Assembly: GCF_020283565.1 (NCBI RefSeq)
Contig: NC_060059.1
Location: 26,733,838-26,797,837 of the forward strand
DNA from: Trifolium pratense
Taxonomy: Eukaryota > Streptophyta > Magnoliopsida > Fabales > Fabaceae
DNA: 64,000 nucleotides
Direction of reading: 5' to 3'
The notes under the pieces: generated by a model
The model's database searches: none
Told to the model about the DNA's origin: nothing
What the model saw: only the letters and a program-made list of their open reading frames with translations
Part shown: piece by piece, positions 11,401-22,525 of the stretch
Position numbering within the stretch: the first letter of the stretch is position 1
Layout of the letters: each line of letters opens with the position of its first letter
Program-made: the position numbers and the translations under genes

Positions 11401-14400
11401 GTTGTTATTTCTTAAATGTGTCGTGTACTCTATGTATGTGAATTGTTGATTATTGATTTTTCTGAAATTAATTCGTTCTTTCTGGCATGTGCTCCCTATT
11501 GTAGGCATTTTCTCAGGATAAATCAATCTTTGAAGCAGTGGAGAATGCTTTCGGTACAATATACATAAGGAAAAACCCAACGGAGACTGCCAAGAATCTC
11601 TTGAGTCTTGCAACTGATTCCAATATAGGAGATCTAGCAGCTCTTGAGTTTATAGTTGGCACCCTGGTCTCTAAGGGAGATATATCTTCCAGCACGGTAT
11701 GTTTTCATGCATCGTCTTATATAATATGCTGTATGTCATATAAATAAGTTATTTGAAATGGAATGCCTCTAGATTTTCCTTCAGGATGATATTTTACACC
11801 CTAGAAAGAACTAGAAGTCTGACTTTTTGTAGATCTAAAAAGATAAATGTATTGTGGTTGACAATTTTCAAGTTTATACTCCTGTTTCATTTATGGAGAT
11901 TTTGCGAAGAAATACAAAGTAATGATATATTTTTTACAAACATGACTAGCAACACTACATCCAAGTTAATCCATGTTGTAAAAGATGTTAAGAATCCCAC
12001 ATTGGGTGAAATATGGCTTGAAAATGTGTCTATAAGTGGGGGCAGTCCTCACCTTTCAAGCCAGTTTTGTAAGGTTGAAATGTTGTAAATATGATTAGTA
12101 TCCGTTAGGATATTGTGTGGTTGTGTCTTGATTGTATGGGTTTTATCTTTCATTCGTTAATTCTTTCCCTAATTTATTGGGATTGATTAGGAGGCTCATG
12201 TCTTTATATATGTACATTCTCCTCACATGATATAGACAAGATTTCAGTCTCAACATGATATCAGAGTCTGTCCAAGATCCTTGGCTATCAGGTCACCGTT
12301 ATTGGGTCACTTAGGTCACGTTCCAGATGTCCAGTCCTGGGTGTGGGGTGTGTGTGTATGTTTAAACTCTCACATTGGATGAGAGCTGACTAGCAAATGT
12401 GTTTATATAAGTGGGGGCTGTCCTCACCTTACAAACCTGTTTTGTAATGTTTGAGTTAGATTCAACCCAAAATTCTAAGAAAAGAGTTAATTGGTTTTTT
12501 TCTGAGTTAAATAAAATATTTTCTAAGATTTAAATATTTAATGTAGACAAAGCTGTATGTTTTCTTTAGTTTTATATCCCAGTTTACAAGTTTGGATATG
12601 ATTTAGGATGAGATTGGCTGATACTTTCATGCTTACGTATCATTTGATGATAAACACTGCTCTTAGATAAACATTAGCATGTTTACATTGGGAAGTAGGA
12701 CTCAGCTTGTTAATCTGGTATTGGGCTACGATCTCTTATTTGAATTATTATGGCGGCTTCCTTTTGTTTCCTCCATCAAAATAAATTGTTGCTGTTATCA
12801 TATCATATTTGGTTCTCATCATTGATTTGATTTTCTCCACTATTGCAGATATCAGCATTATGGGATTTCTTTTGCTTCAATGTTGGTGGCACGACTGCGG
12901 AGCAAAGCCGTGGTGCTTTATCCGTCCTTTGCATGGTCGAAAAGACATCAACTGGTGTGCTTGGCTCACATTTACAGGACATCATTGATATTGGGTTTGG
13001 TCGTTGGTCCAAACTTGATCCTTTGCTGGCAAGGACAGCTTGTCTTGCTATTGAGAGGCTTTCTGAAGATGACAAGACTAAATTGTTGGCAAATAATAGT
13101 GTTAGAATATTTGGCATTCTTGAAAGTTTAATTACTGGCTTTTGGCTTCCGGCAAAAATTTGGTATGCTGCTGCTGACAAAGCAATAACTGCCGTATATG
13201 CCATTCACCCAACTCCAGAAACCATTGCAGCTGACATGATAAAGAAATCTCTCAGTTCTGTCTTTAAGGACTGTGGTGGTAGTGACATTGACACTAGTAG
13301 CAGCATGCCAATCACAGTTCAAGCGGCAAAGTTGAGTAGATGTTTATTTATCATAACTCATATTGCCATGAATCAATTGGTCTACATTGAATCCTGTGCC
13401 CGTAAAATTCAGAAGCAGAAACTCGCAAAAGAGAAAAAGGACATTGAGAATCAGTGTACTGACAGCAATGGCACAGCATCAACTGGGACACAGAAGGTGC
13501 AATCATTGTTTCTTAATAGCTTCAACTAACAGTTCTCAGCAACATATTTTGACCTTTTTCTGCCAAATCTTTATAAATTTGGCTTATTAATGTGTTGCAG
13601 GATAATGATATAAATGCTGAGTTAGGATTTGCAGCCTCTGAGGATGCTGCACTTGATGCAATGTTTGAAAAAGCAGAAAAGGAAATTGTTTCTGGTGGTT
13701 CAAATGAAAAGAATCTGGTTGGTATCTGTGCACCTTTTTTGTCAAAGCTTTGTAGAAATTTTGGACTACTGCAGAAGGTGATTGTTTTGATATCCTCCTT
13801 CACAAAGATGAATTATTTTGCATTTTGTATTGATCTGTTCATTAATGTTACTTTTTATTTGATAAAATGAAATAACTACTTTCATTCCTTCAGTATCCAG
13901 AATTACAGGCTTCTGCAATGCTTGCTTTGTGTCGATTGATGATCATTGATGCAGATTTTTGGTGAGTTCTTGTCAATACTACACCTCTTGTCCAGAATTT
14001 CTGTCCCTACTTTATCTAAGCCTTGTATGAAAGGAAGATGCTCTAACTGAATTGTTTTCAGTGATGCAAATCTTCAGCTTCTCTTCACAGTTGCGGAAAA
14101 TGCACAATCAGAAATTGTCCGTTCTAATTGCACTATTGCACTGGGAGATTTAGCAGTAAGGTTTCCCAATCTTTTAGAACCCTGGACAGAAAAAATGTAT
14201 GCCCGCCTACAAGATCGTTCTGTATCTGTTAGGAAGAATGCGGTTCTGGTTCTTTCACATCTCATACTAAATGACATGATGAAGGTAGAAGTCACATAAA
14301 AGATGTTATTATTCTTTTTATCCCTTTCAACTTCCTACTTTGTAGTGCATTAGACACTGATGCAATCAATTCTTCATCAGGTGAAAGGGTACATTAATGA

Positions 14401-16329
14401 AATGGCGGTAAGATTAGAAGACGAAGATGAGAGAATTTCAAATCTGGCTAAGCTGTTTTTTCTTGAACTTTCTAAGAAAGGTTTTTCTTATCATTTTTGT
14501 TTTTTATAAAAAGTGTGCTAATATTCTCGATATTACATTTTTCAAGGTAGAAAGGTATTTAATATAGTATATTGGCATTAAAACAGGAAACAATCCAATA
14601 TATAATTTGCTTCCTGACATACTTAGCAAATTATCCCAGCAGAACTTGAGCAATGAATCTTTCTGCAACATAATGCAATTCTTAATTGCTTCCATCAAGA
14701 AGGTATACATTATCTCACAATTTTGGCGTTGTGTTCTGTATTTATTCTGATTTCCATCCTCATATAGTTTCTTTAAGTTCTTCAGGACAGACAAATGGAA
14801 GCTCTGGTGGAAAAGCTATGTAATAGGTTTAGTGGTGTTACAGGTATAATTTTTTTGGTTATTTTTACATACTCTTTAGATAAACAGTTTCACAAGTTAA
14901 TGCCTAAAATTTTCTAAACTAAAGTTCCACTTAAAAATAATAAATCCTAACAACTGCTCATAATGATCAATTGTGTCTTGATTTCTTTTCAGATGTCAGA
15001 CAGTGGGAGCATATATCTTATTGTCTCTCTCAGCTATCATTTACTGAAAAGGGGATGAAAAAACTCATAGATTTGTTTAAGACCTATGAACATGCCTTGT
15101 CAGAGGATTCTGTTATGGATAATTTTAAAAACATATTAAGCAAGGTAATGATTTTTTTGGTCGCTCTTACTTTATGTGAAAATATCTGAGGCCTTTTCTT
15201 GTTTAATTCAAATTTTAAATTGAAATCAGGCAAAGAAGTTTGCAAAATTGGAACTTAAAACTTACCTTGAGGAGTTTGAGGATAAGCTGAATAAGTTCCA
15301 CATGGAAAAGAAGGAGCAGGAAATTACTGCTCGAAATGCCCAAATTCATCAACAGAAGATTGACAGCAGGGGAAGCTTTAATGTGGATAAAAATTCCGAA
15401 GATCACTCAAAATCTAATACTTCTTCAGGTTAAACTCTTAAACTTTCTAATGTTCAGGTTTTATACTATCTGCTCCAACAAGGTTGAAACTTCCAGGCTG
15501 ATGAATCTGTAATATTAGTACACTGTACATTGTCCGTGATAACAATTTTTGCCCATGATTGCATTTTTTTATGTCTAAAATATTGATTTCTAGGTTCTAC
15601 AATTGCTAGTAATATCTTTTCTCCTGCGTATGCTTTTCTCTTCTGTTTCTCCTTTACTCAAAACTACCTCCATTGGTAGTTTTGCACGAATATTATGAAT
15701 TTATGATATTTCCAACCGGAAATAGATATATATTTGAGGGAACGGTTAGCATGTGAATAGAGTACTTGTGATAGTTTCCCACTTTGGATGAGCTTTCTAG
15801 TGAATTTTATGTTAACTGTTTTTGCTGATAATCTTTTGTTTTCTACAGATGAAGCAGATGGTGAAGTAATTGATACATGTACTGAAGAGACAATTACTTT
15901 GTCTATAAATGGTAAATCAAAATCTAAACCTGTGCCAGAAGCTTCTTCTACTGCTTTGAGTGAATTGATTGAGTCAGAAGAAGTGGAAAATGAAGTCCAA
16001 TCACCCATGGTTAAGATAAGAGGTTAGTTGAAACACAGCTTTTATGAATCTGGCTGATTGTATTGTTGTGTAATTAACACGACCGTGCCAATTATAGGAG
16101 TTCAACGGTCCAGAATTAAGAAAAGCAATGTGAAAGTTGAAAAAGGAGATATTTCTATCACCAAGAAAAGAGCTCTCCGGTCAAAGAGGTATGTCTCTCT
16201 GAGTGAAAGGTTAAATGTGTCCGCGTCTTCGATATACTTTGAAATGTTCAGAGTGAATTAGTTATTTTATTGGATTCTGGCTGAAAAATGACTCAATTGT
16301 TCATTTACTTTGTATCCTCATGCAGATAA
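8407..16329 (+). CDS. CAP-D2: Condensin complex subunit 1 (CAP-D2/XCAP-D2/Ycs4), 16 exons
   Basis: HEAT-repeat subunit of condensin I, which binds chromatin and helps the SMC2/SMC4 core compact mitotic chromosomes. Exons read by splice sites and frame: 8407-8859, 9848-10011, 10099-11269, 11505-11696, 12849-13496, 13601-13777, 13894-13961, 14062-14284, 14381-14480, 14587-14702, 14786-14843, 14993-15144, 15230-15428, 15849-16022, 16098-16188, 16326-16329. All junctions keep phase and use GT-AG, giving 1329 aa, close to the roughly 1400 aa of the family. The N-terminal Cnd1 region spans exons 1-3. An acidic linker (EPSEGSDNEN) lies near residue 465. The C-terminal Cnd1 core with ALGDLAVRFPNLLEPW and VRKNAVLVLSHLILND lies near 935-1035, and the tail is basic (KKRALRSKR). 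Intron 1 holds a MITE and intron 4 an LTR remnant. The start MAPHFIFP is chosen over an upstream in-frame ATG. Confidence 0.93.
9307..9498. mobile_element. Mutator-type MITE in CAP-D2 intron 1
   Basis: A 192 bp element with terminal inverted repeats TATGAAGCAC and GTACTTCATA, bounded by a perfect 10 bp duplication GGAACCGAAC at 9297-9306 and 9499-9508. The interior is rich in GTGTCGG/CCGACAC motifs that can pair with one another. Its short open frame is not a gene. Confidence 0.85.
12081..12255 (+). mobile_element. Copia/TRIM-type LTR with primer-binding site in CAP-D2 intron 4
   Basis: The sequence starts TGTTGTAAATATG and ends CAGTCTCAACA, the TG...CA ends of an LTR. It is followed at once by TGATATCAGAGTC (12256-12268), which resembles the initiator-Met tRNA primer site TGGTATCAGAGC. 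About 120 bases of leader-like sequence follow. A short sequence (AGTGGGGGC.GTCCTCACCTT) occurs on both sides, near 12036 and 12410. No second LTR or coding region is found, so this is a truncated element or TRIM. Confidence 0.6.
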
Positions 16330-16878
16330 ATACACAAAAGGCGCCTTTGGATGAAAAGATAAACTCATCATCCATTTGATTCACAATTTTTTTATGGTTG
16401 TGATACAATGCCTATGACATCTGGAATCTAGAAAACTACTGAATAGTTGCCAACATATGGTTGGCTGCATTATCAATGTTTAGATTTTGGATTCACCATG
16501 TTTAATAGTGTTGTATATATGAAATTTGGATAGCCAAACTGATAAGAAAATGAAATGAAAATGTATTGTACTTAAAACAAAAAAATGGGACTTCAGGAGA
16601 TCCTATCTATGTGCCTGTGTTTTGATGCGTATGCTTGGGAAATCTGTGGTGAGTAGAGGAAATTTAATATGCTCATTGATCCTCCTTATATTCTTTTATT
16701 GAATGCTTACTTTTATTTTCTTTCGATAAGCTAAATTCCCTCTAGTCCTTTTTTATAATTGACAAACATTTTAGATTTATTGACTAATTAATGTAGTCAT
16801 TTTTTGACAAATAATTAATGTAGTCATATAAGTGCTGAAATGTGAAACTCTGTTAAATTATTTTCTCTTAATAAAAAT
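16330..16878. other. CAP-D2 3' region
   Basis: Stretch between the CAP-D2 stop codon and the Copia element. It should contain the 3' UTR. No other gene is seen. Confidence 0.45.
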
Positions 16879-17075
16879 TGTTATGAATAATTTGGTGGAT
16901 GTCCATTAAGCATTGGCTTATTTCACTGACCCATTATATTGTCCTATAAATAGGACTTGTATTGTCATGTAAACGTGACACCTTGATGAGAATAATACAA
17001 TCTCTATTCTTTCTTTCTTCTCTTCTTCTCTCCTCTATACTTATATATTATTACTATTACTTATATTTCATAACA
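16879..17075 (+). repeat. Left (5') LTR of the decayed Copia element
   Basis: 197 bp. Matches 20704-20822 at both ends but has about 78 extra bases in the middle. A TATA-like CCTATAAATAGG at 16942-16953 fits an LTR promoter. Confidence 0.85.
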
Positions 17076-19907
17076 CGTTATCAGCACGAATGTGATTATT
17101 TTGTTAAAGTTGTAACACTAATGTTAATTATTTTGTTAATGTGTTCTATTTGGAAATTTATTTTAGGCTCAATTTTGTTAATTATTACACCAAATGTTTT
17201 TTTACGATAATAAATACACCAAATGTTATTTATATGAATATTTGTAAATATTTTGTAAATTTTATATTGTCTTGTTGTTATTTGAATGCTCACTTGAAAA
17301 CTGTTATTGAAATTATTATTTTGAGGAACTATTAAGACAATTGAGTATTAAATTATCCTTGCATTGATTTATTATTAGAGTTTTTTTTATTATTATACAT
17401 TGGTTTGCCGTTGATTTGTGGCTATTTGAGATGACTTGTAAAGTCATCAAAATTTATTGGCTCCATTTGTAATGAAGGAACTCACTCGCTAATACGATGA
17501 AACGTTTTTAAACGTACATAAATGACAATAGTAACAATTCAGCCCAATTGATTGCATAAGTATAATTTTCTTTCATTCATATATGAATATCAATATGGAA
17601 ACAAGAAATGAAGAGATGTTGAATATCTCTATATATTATTAATTTATTACTCATATTTTGGATAAACTAAGTGTAATGAAAAAGTTATAAACCAGAAGTT
17701 TATACTACATGTTTATATATAATAATGCAATTGAAGCATAAATTATTGTAAACCAGAAGTTTACAAATCATATTAAATTTATTGTTGGCAATACCGGTTG
17801 GGTCATCCCGGATTTATTATGATGCGAAAACAAAACTATAAATATATAGTGAAGGGCCTGAAGTTCCTTCATTCTAATAATTTTTATCGGTTACTAATTC
17901 CCAAAAGAAATTGATAATTTGAGATTTTTGACCATTTAGATATTTTGTGACTTGAATTGATGCATCAACTAAATTGGTCACATGCATGTTTACTCACAAA
18001 TTCACAACCAGAAGTTTGTGAATTTGTTTTCTCAAATAGTTTTGCTAAGATCTCATTTTCTAAATTCTTAGAAAATATTTGATAAGTATCGTATGTCAAT
18101 TGAAATCGATATCAAATAGAATATGATCATACAAAAAATGGACTAGAAGATCCATTCTTTAGACGTCTAAAGTAATTACATGACTGATACTTATGAGATC
18201 ATAACTTCTAATTTATATTTTGGGAACTAATTATTATAAGTTCTCCCCTAATTTACAATTTGAACTTTGTTTATAAACATGATTCCCATATAAGCATTTT
18301 TGGATGTGTTGTGTATGTGTAATTGCTCCAATAGAATGCATTTAAACGGTTCTTAAAGAATATTGGGAAAATGTATTTGATATGAATCTCCATCTATTAT
18401 AAATCATCTTGAGCCAAAAATTGGAGAATTATTTACAGCCCTGTAGGCTGATTTTCAAGTGATGAATTAATTTTCCCAATATTAGGGGGGAGAATAAGCA
18501 GCTGAAAAATATGAACCAGAAGTTCAAATGAATCACTTGAAATAAATTAATGTTATTATCTCACATTGATCCTCATAGTTTGAATCAAATGTTCAAAATA
18601 TAAATCATTTGCAAAATTTATGAAATCAACTATTAGCTGCTAATGCTCCAAACAAAATGGATGTCCCTGTTGGACAATCTTATTTTGCAAATCAGTATTA
18701 ACCACCCTGAAGTGTGGTAGATCAGTCGGTTCCAACGATAAAAATCCTCAAATAAGAAAATGAGCTAAAAAGAAAGATGACCCAAGTGAGGATATGAAAA
18801 CTTCAAAAGAGTATTTGACATAATTGAGTTTTAAGTTCCAGAAGAACTTCTCAGGTACCTGAAATTTATGATAATAAAGAGATCTTGACGAATTATGTCA
18901 TGAATGAAAATTATGTCATGAATGGAATATGATGGAACCGAAAGGAAGTCAACGTTGATGATATTTTTATATATATTATAGCGCTATTCGTGAAAAGAGT
19001 TAATGAGGATCATGAAATAAATTCAATTGAGAATTATAGACAATGATTGTCTAAATGAAAACGTAATTGCTACGTAATTAAAGTCACTTTGCAAAGTGAA
19101 GATTTTTGGACCAGCAGTCCATACACCTGAAGATGTAAAACATGATAGATACGAATTAATTTTCGTGTGAATAGAAAATGTTGACATACAAACATTAAAA
19201 GCTTGATTTTTTTATTCAAGCATATTGGTAAAAGTTTTCCATTGAATGTGAAGAGAAATATTCACCTGAAGTGAAATCAAAATCCTTCTCTTACTTGATT
19301 AAGTCTTACTTGATTAAGTTTATTAACACATGGAAAATTCAATTTATTTGAAAAATGTGTCACGATATATTTGTATGGCTCACTTGTTAGTGTGAATTAT
19401 ATAAAACTCCTTGAAGGATTTAATTTCCACGAGACATACATTTCAAACTATTTGAGAAAAGAAAATATACAAATATTTAAAGTTTGACTCATTATTAAAG
19501 AATAATGATAAACGTCTATCATTAATTTTCAAGAGGCATATTCACCTGAAGTGAATTCAGAACTTCTTTATAATTGATTAAGTTTAGTATATGTATTTGA
19601 ATGGCTCACTTAATAATGATGATTACATGAAAATTATCTCTCTTGATAATATATGAAAATCCCAAAAGGATTTAATTTTTGTGAGACACATATATCAAAC
19701 TATTGGAAAGGTGACTTAATAAACATGAATAAGTCTCCTTAAATACTCGAGCAATATATATGCATGTTGTATAATATTCTTGTTGAATATTTCCAAGTGA
19801 GAAATATGAAAATGACAATTTGTTCATTTTAAGAAAATATTTGGCAATGAATTTTTTTATCTATCTATGTTGATGATAAAAATATCATCAAGAGACTCCT
19901 TAAGAGC

Positions 19908-20467
19908 TTGAAATATTGTCATTTCTTACAAAATAAGTATTTTGAAGAATATTTTAGAGTTCGAGTAAATGATGAAGAACTAATTGGTCCTGAAGTACCA
20001 CATTTTAATTCAATTGGGGCCAAATACATTATGGACCTATTATTTGTTGTCAATATATCATCAAGTATATATTTTGGTATTTTAGATATGCAGGTAATTT
20101 GTTTAATCCTCGTAAAGGTATAGATCACAAACAAACTATATGTCCACATGAAGAAGTACAATTACTCATAGAGATCTATGAAACAAACAACAATAACAAT
20201 ATCATGAAACAAAATGACGAGGAAAGTTGAGCACTATAGAAGATAAATCAAGAATGTGATTTGGTTGAAGTGTGTGATTCATCGGATACAAGAATTTGTG
20301 AGTTTTCTTCTAAAGGGTTCTTGCAACGATTCAACATGAAGATAATATCGCACAAACTACATATTTGGAGAAGAGTATATGATAAAGAAGATAAGACAGG
20401 TCTTTCTACAAAGTCAGCTTCAAGTAAAACTTTTGAGCAACTACTACAACTACATAAGATTATTTGA
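19908..20467 (+). pseudogene. Copia reverse transcriptase/RNase H remnant
   Basis: The frame at 19908-20123 contains DEELIGPEVPHFNSIGA, the conserved stretch just after the reverse transcriptase in plant Copia elements. Downstream, scraps including TKSASSKTFEQLL (near 20405) match the end of the Copia RNase H. Multiple stops and frameshifts make it non-functional. Confidence 0.65.
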
Positions 20468-20703
20468 TTTTCTTCGTCTCATATATAATTGTCTTTATGA
20501 GGGGGAGATATAAATATGTTCTGCACTCTTTTTCCCTTAACCATGGTTTTGTCCCACTGGGTTTTTCTTGGTAAGGTTTTTAATGAGGCAGTTCACACAT
20601 AAAGGATGATGTACTCTTTTTCCTTCACTAGGATTTTTTCCCAATGAGTTTTCTCTAGTAAGGTTTTAACGAGGCATATCCTCGATGGACATCCAATGGG
20701 GAG

Positions 20704-20822
20704 TGTTATGAATAATTTGGTGGATGTCCATTAAGCATTGACTCATTCCACTAACAGACACCTTGATGAGAATAATACAATCTCTATTCTTTCTCTCTTC
20801 TCTTCTCTTATATTTCATAACA
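20704..20822 (+). repeat. Right (3') LTR of the decayed Copia element
   Basis: 119 bp. Same ends as the left LTR, shortened by an internal deletion that removes the TATA-like segment. Confidence 0.85.
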
Positions 20823-20847
20823 AAAATCACTATAATCATAAAATTTA

Positions 20848-21151
20848 GGCTTAATTAGTAAAATGGTCCCTTAAAGACATTTTTGGTTTCAGATTGGTCC
20901 CTTAAAGAAAAAAAGGTCCAAATAGGTCCCTTAAAGAAAAAAAAGTCCGAATAGGTCCCTTAAAGACATCTCCGTTAATCAGTTTGGTCTTATTTAGACC
21001 TCTTTTTAGGGACCAAACTGATTAACGGAGATGTCTTTAAGGGACCTATTCGGACTTTTTTTCTTTAAGGGACCTATTTGGACCTTTTTTTCATTAAGGG
21101 ACCAATCTGAAACCAAAAATGTTTTTAAGGGACCATTTTACTAATTAAGTC
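20848..21151. mobile_element. Palindromic Mutator-type MITE, 304 bp
   Basis: Nearly the entire element is one inverted repeat centred near 21000. The arms start GGCTTAATTAGTAAAATGG and contain repeated GGTCCCTTAAAG units. A perfect 9 bp duplication TAAAATTTA flanks it (20839-20847 and 21152-21160), the Mutator signature. It shares ends with the 942 bp element at 5762-6703. Confidence 0.88.
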
Positions 21152-21160
21152 TAAAATTTA

Positions 21161-22408
21161 TCTAACATACTCCCTTCAAAGAATTAAAAAAAAAACTGGT
21201 TATAAAATGTGAAACTCTTAATTAAAAGTTTTTTCCCCAAGAAATTCATTAACCAATTTGGTCCAATATCTTGGTTACATCCGAATTTTAAATACATGAA
21301 AAAAAAACAAAAAAGAAACATGTACTACTCTAACTAGTTCTTAATTTGAGATAGTTTGTTTTTCAGATTCATAAAATGTTTAATGTATTTGATATATTTT
21401 TTTGACCAAATACATCAATGATTTCATGAATCTAAAAAATTTATTTATTCTTATATTACGGACCGGAGGGAGTATCTGACATCACAAGATATCATTGCTA
21501 GGGATGGACAAAGTTTGGTTTTTGACCAAAACTTTATGTAAACCGAACCGAACGGTGGATTTTCAGTTCATTAAAACCAAATCGAAGCAGTAATCATTTA
21601 ACTGGAACTCAACTGTTGAACCGGTTCTGCATTACAAAAAAAATAAAAAATCAAACCGCTCTGTTGGTTTGTTTAAGTTTAAAGGGAATCGAAAAAGTAA
21701 ATAAATTCCTTACTCGTCGCATTTCAAAACCAAAGCCACGAAAACCTCTCTATCAATGTCATTCATCATCCACTGACCACCAGTCCACCACCATCCTCCT
21801 ACCATACCACACCTTTGGTCCGCTGCCAGTGCCACCCCTTCAAACCTCAGGTTCAGTTTAACAACTCTGTTTTATAAACTTCAATGATTCATTGCATAGT
21901 AATTAATCTCATTTATGTGTAATTAATGAATATTTTAAAATTGAAAATGTGCAGAAAAGAGAAGCCGTGCAAGAAGAACGGCGAAACAAGATCTCCGGCA
22001 GCGCGACGGCAGGAAGTGAGCCACGAATGGTTTTGAGAGAGATTTGATTAGTTGAATCTCTCTCCCCCGATCTTATACTGGTTTGTTCTCTTCTTCCCAT
22101 TGATTTTCTTCATTTGCAATTAACAAAACCCTAGATTTATGAATCAATCAATGTTATTTTCTTTTCATTTCATACCACAATATATTGATTAAATTGATGC
22201 ACTGTCCAATTTCAATTTCACCCTTAAATCCTACATACTATGCCTTATTTGCTGAAATTTTATTATTAAAAATACATATGCAGTATCTAGAGTTGTGTCT
22301 CTTTGTTTAAGGTGTTATCACTTAATCCAGCTATTAAGTATGAACTGTTATTATTAATTAACTTTGTTCAATTCTTTATTAGAAGTAAGTTCAATATCAG
22401 TAGTTAAA
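21161..22408. other. Intergenic, no confirmed gene
   Basis: GGAGGGAGTA near 21463 is half of a Stowaway-like end. The stretch starting TAGGGATGGACAAAG at 21499 resembles a hAT MITE edge and is followed by AACCGAACCGAACGG. An open frame at 21616-21861 is rich in Ser, Thr and Pro and has no motif I recognise. It could be a leader exon but is not supported. Confidence 0.35.
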
Positions 22409-22423
22409 AAACTAAAAATAATT

Positions 22424-22525
22424 TACCCCCCTCAACTGCGATCGGGAGGGGCAGGAAACACCTGATGCCAGAACTGACCCTCGAACCAGATTAGGCGGTT
22501 TAGTAGGCCGGATACTGATGGTGAA
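22424..22525 (+). mobile_element. SINE-like retroposon split by an LTR
   Basis: The body reads CCCTCGAACCAGATTAGGCGG then AGGCCGGATACTGATGGTG, a layout I associate with legume SINEs. It resumes after the LTR with GTGAAAACAAAAAAAAA (24235-24249), an A-rich tail. The sequence AACTAAAAATAATT occurs just before the body (near 22410-22423) and just after the tail (near 24250-24263), as expected of a retroposon target duplication. Confidence 0.65.

Larger units (their letters stand above)
16879..20822 (+). mobile_element. Decayed Copia LTR retrotransposon, 3.9 kb
   Basis: Complete by its borders: LTRs begin TGTTATGAATAATTTGG and end TTTCATAACA, with the 5 bp duplication AAAAT at 16874-16878 and 20823-20827. 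The primer-binding region follows the left LTR (CGTTATCAGCACG, 17076). A purine tract (AATGGGGAG) precedes the right LTR at 20695-20703. The coding interior is full of stops. Only scraps of reverse transcriptase and RNase H can be read near 19900-20470, which give the Copia assignment and the plus orientation. At 3.9 kb it is shorter than autonomous Copia elements, so internal deletions are likely. Confidence 0.85.

Noticed and set aside
11753..12088. 111-codon open frame
   Set aside because: Lies in CAP-D2 intron 4 and overlaps the LTR edge; no motif.
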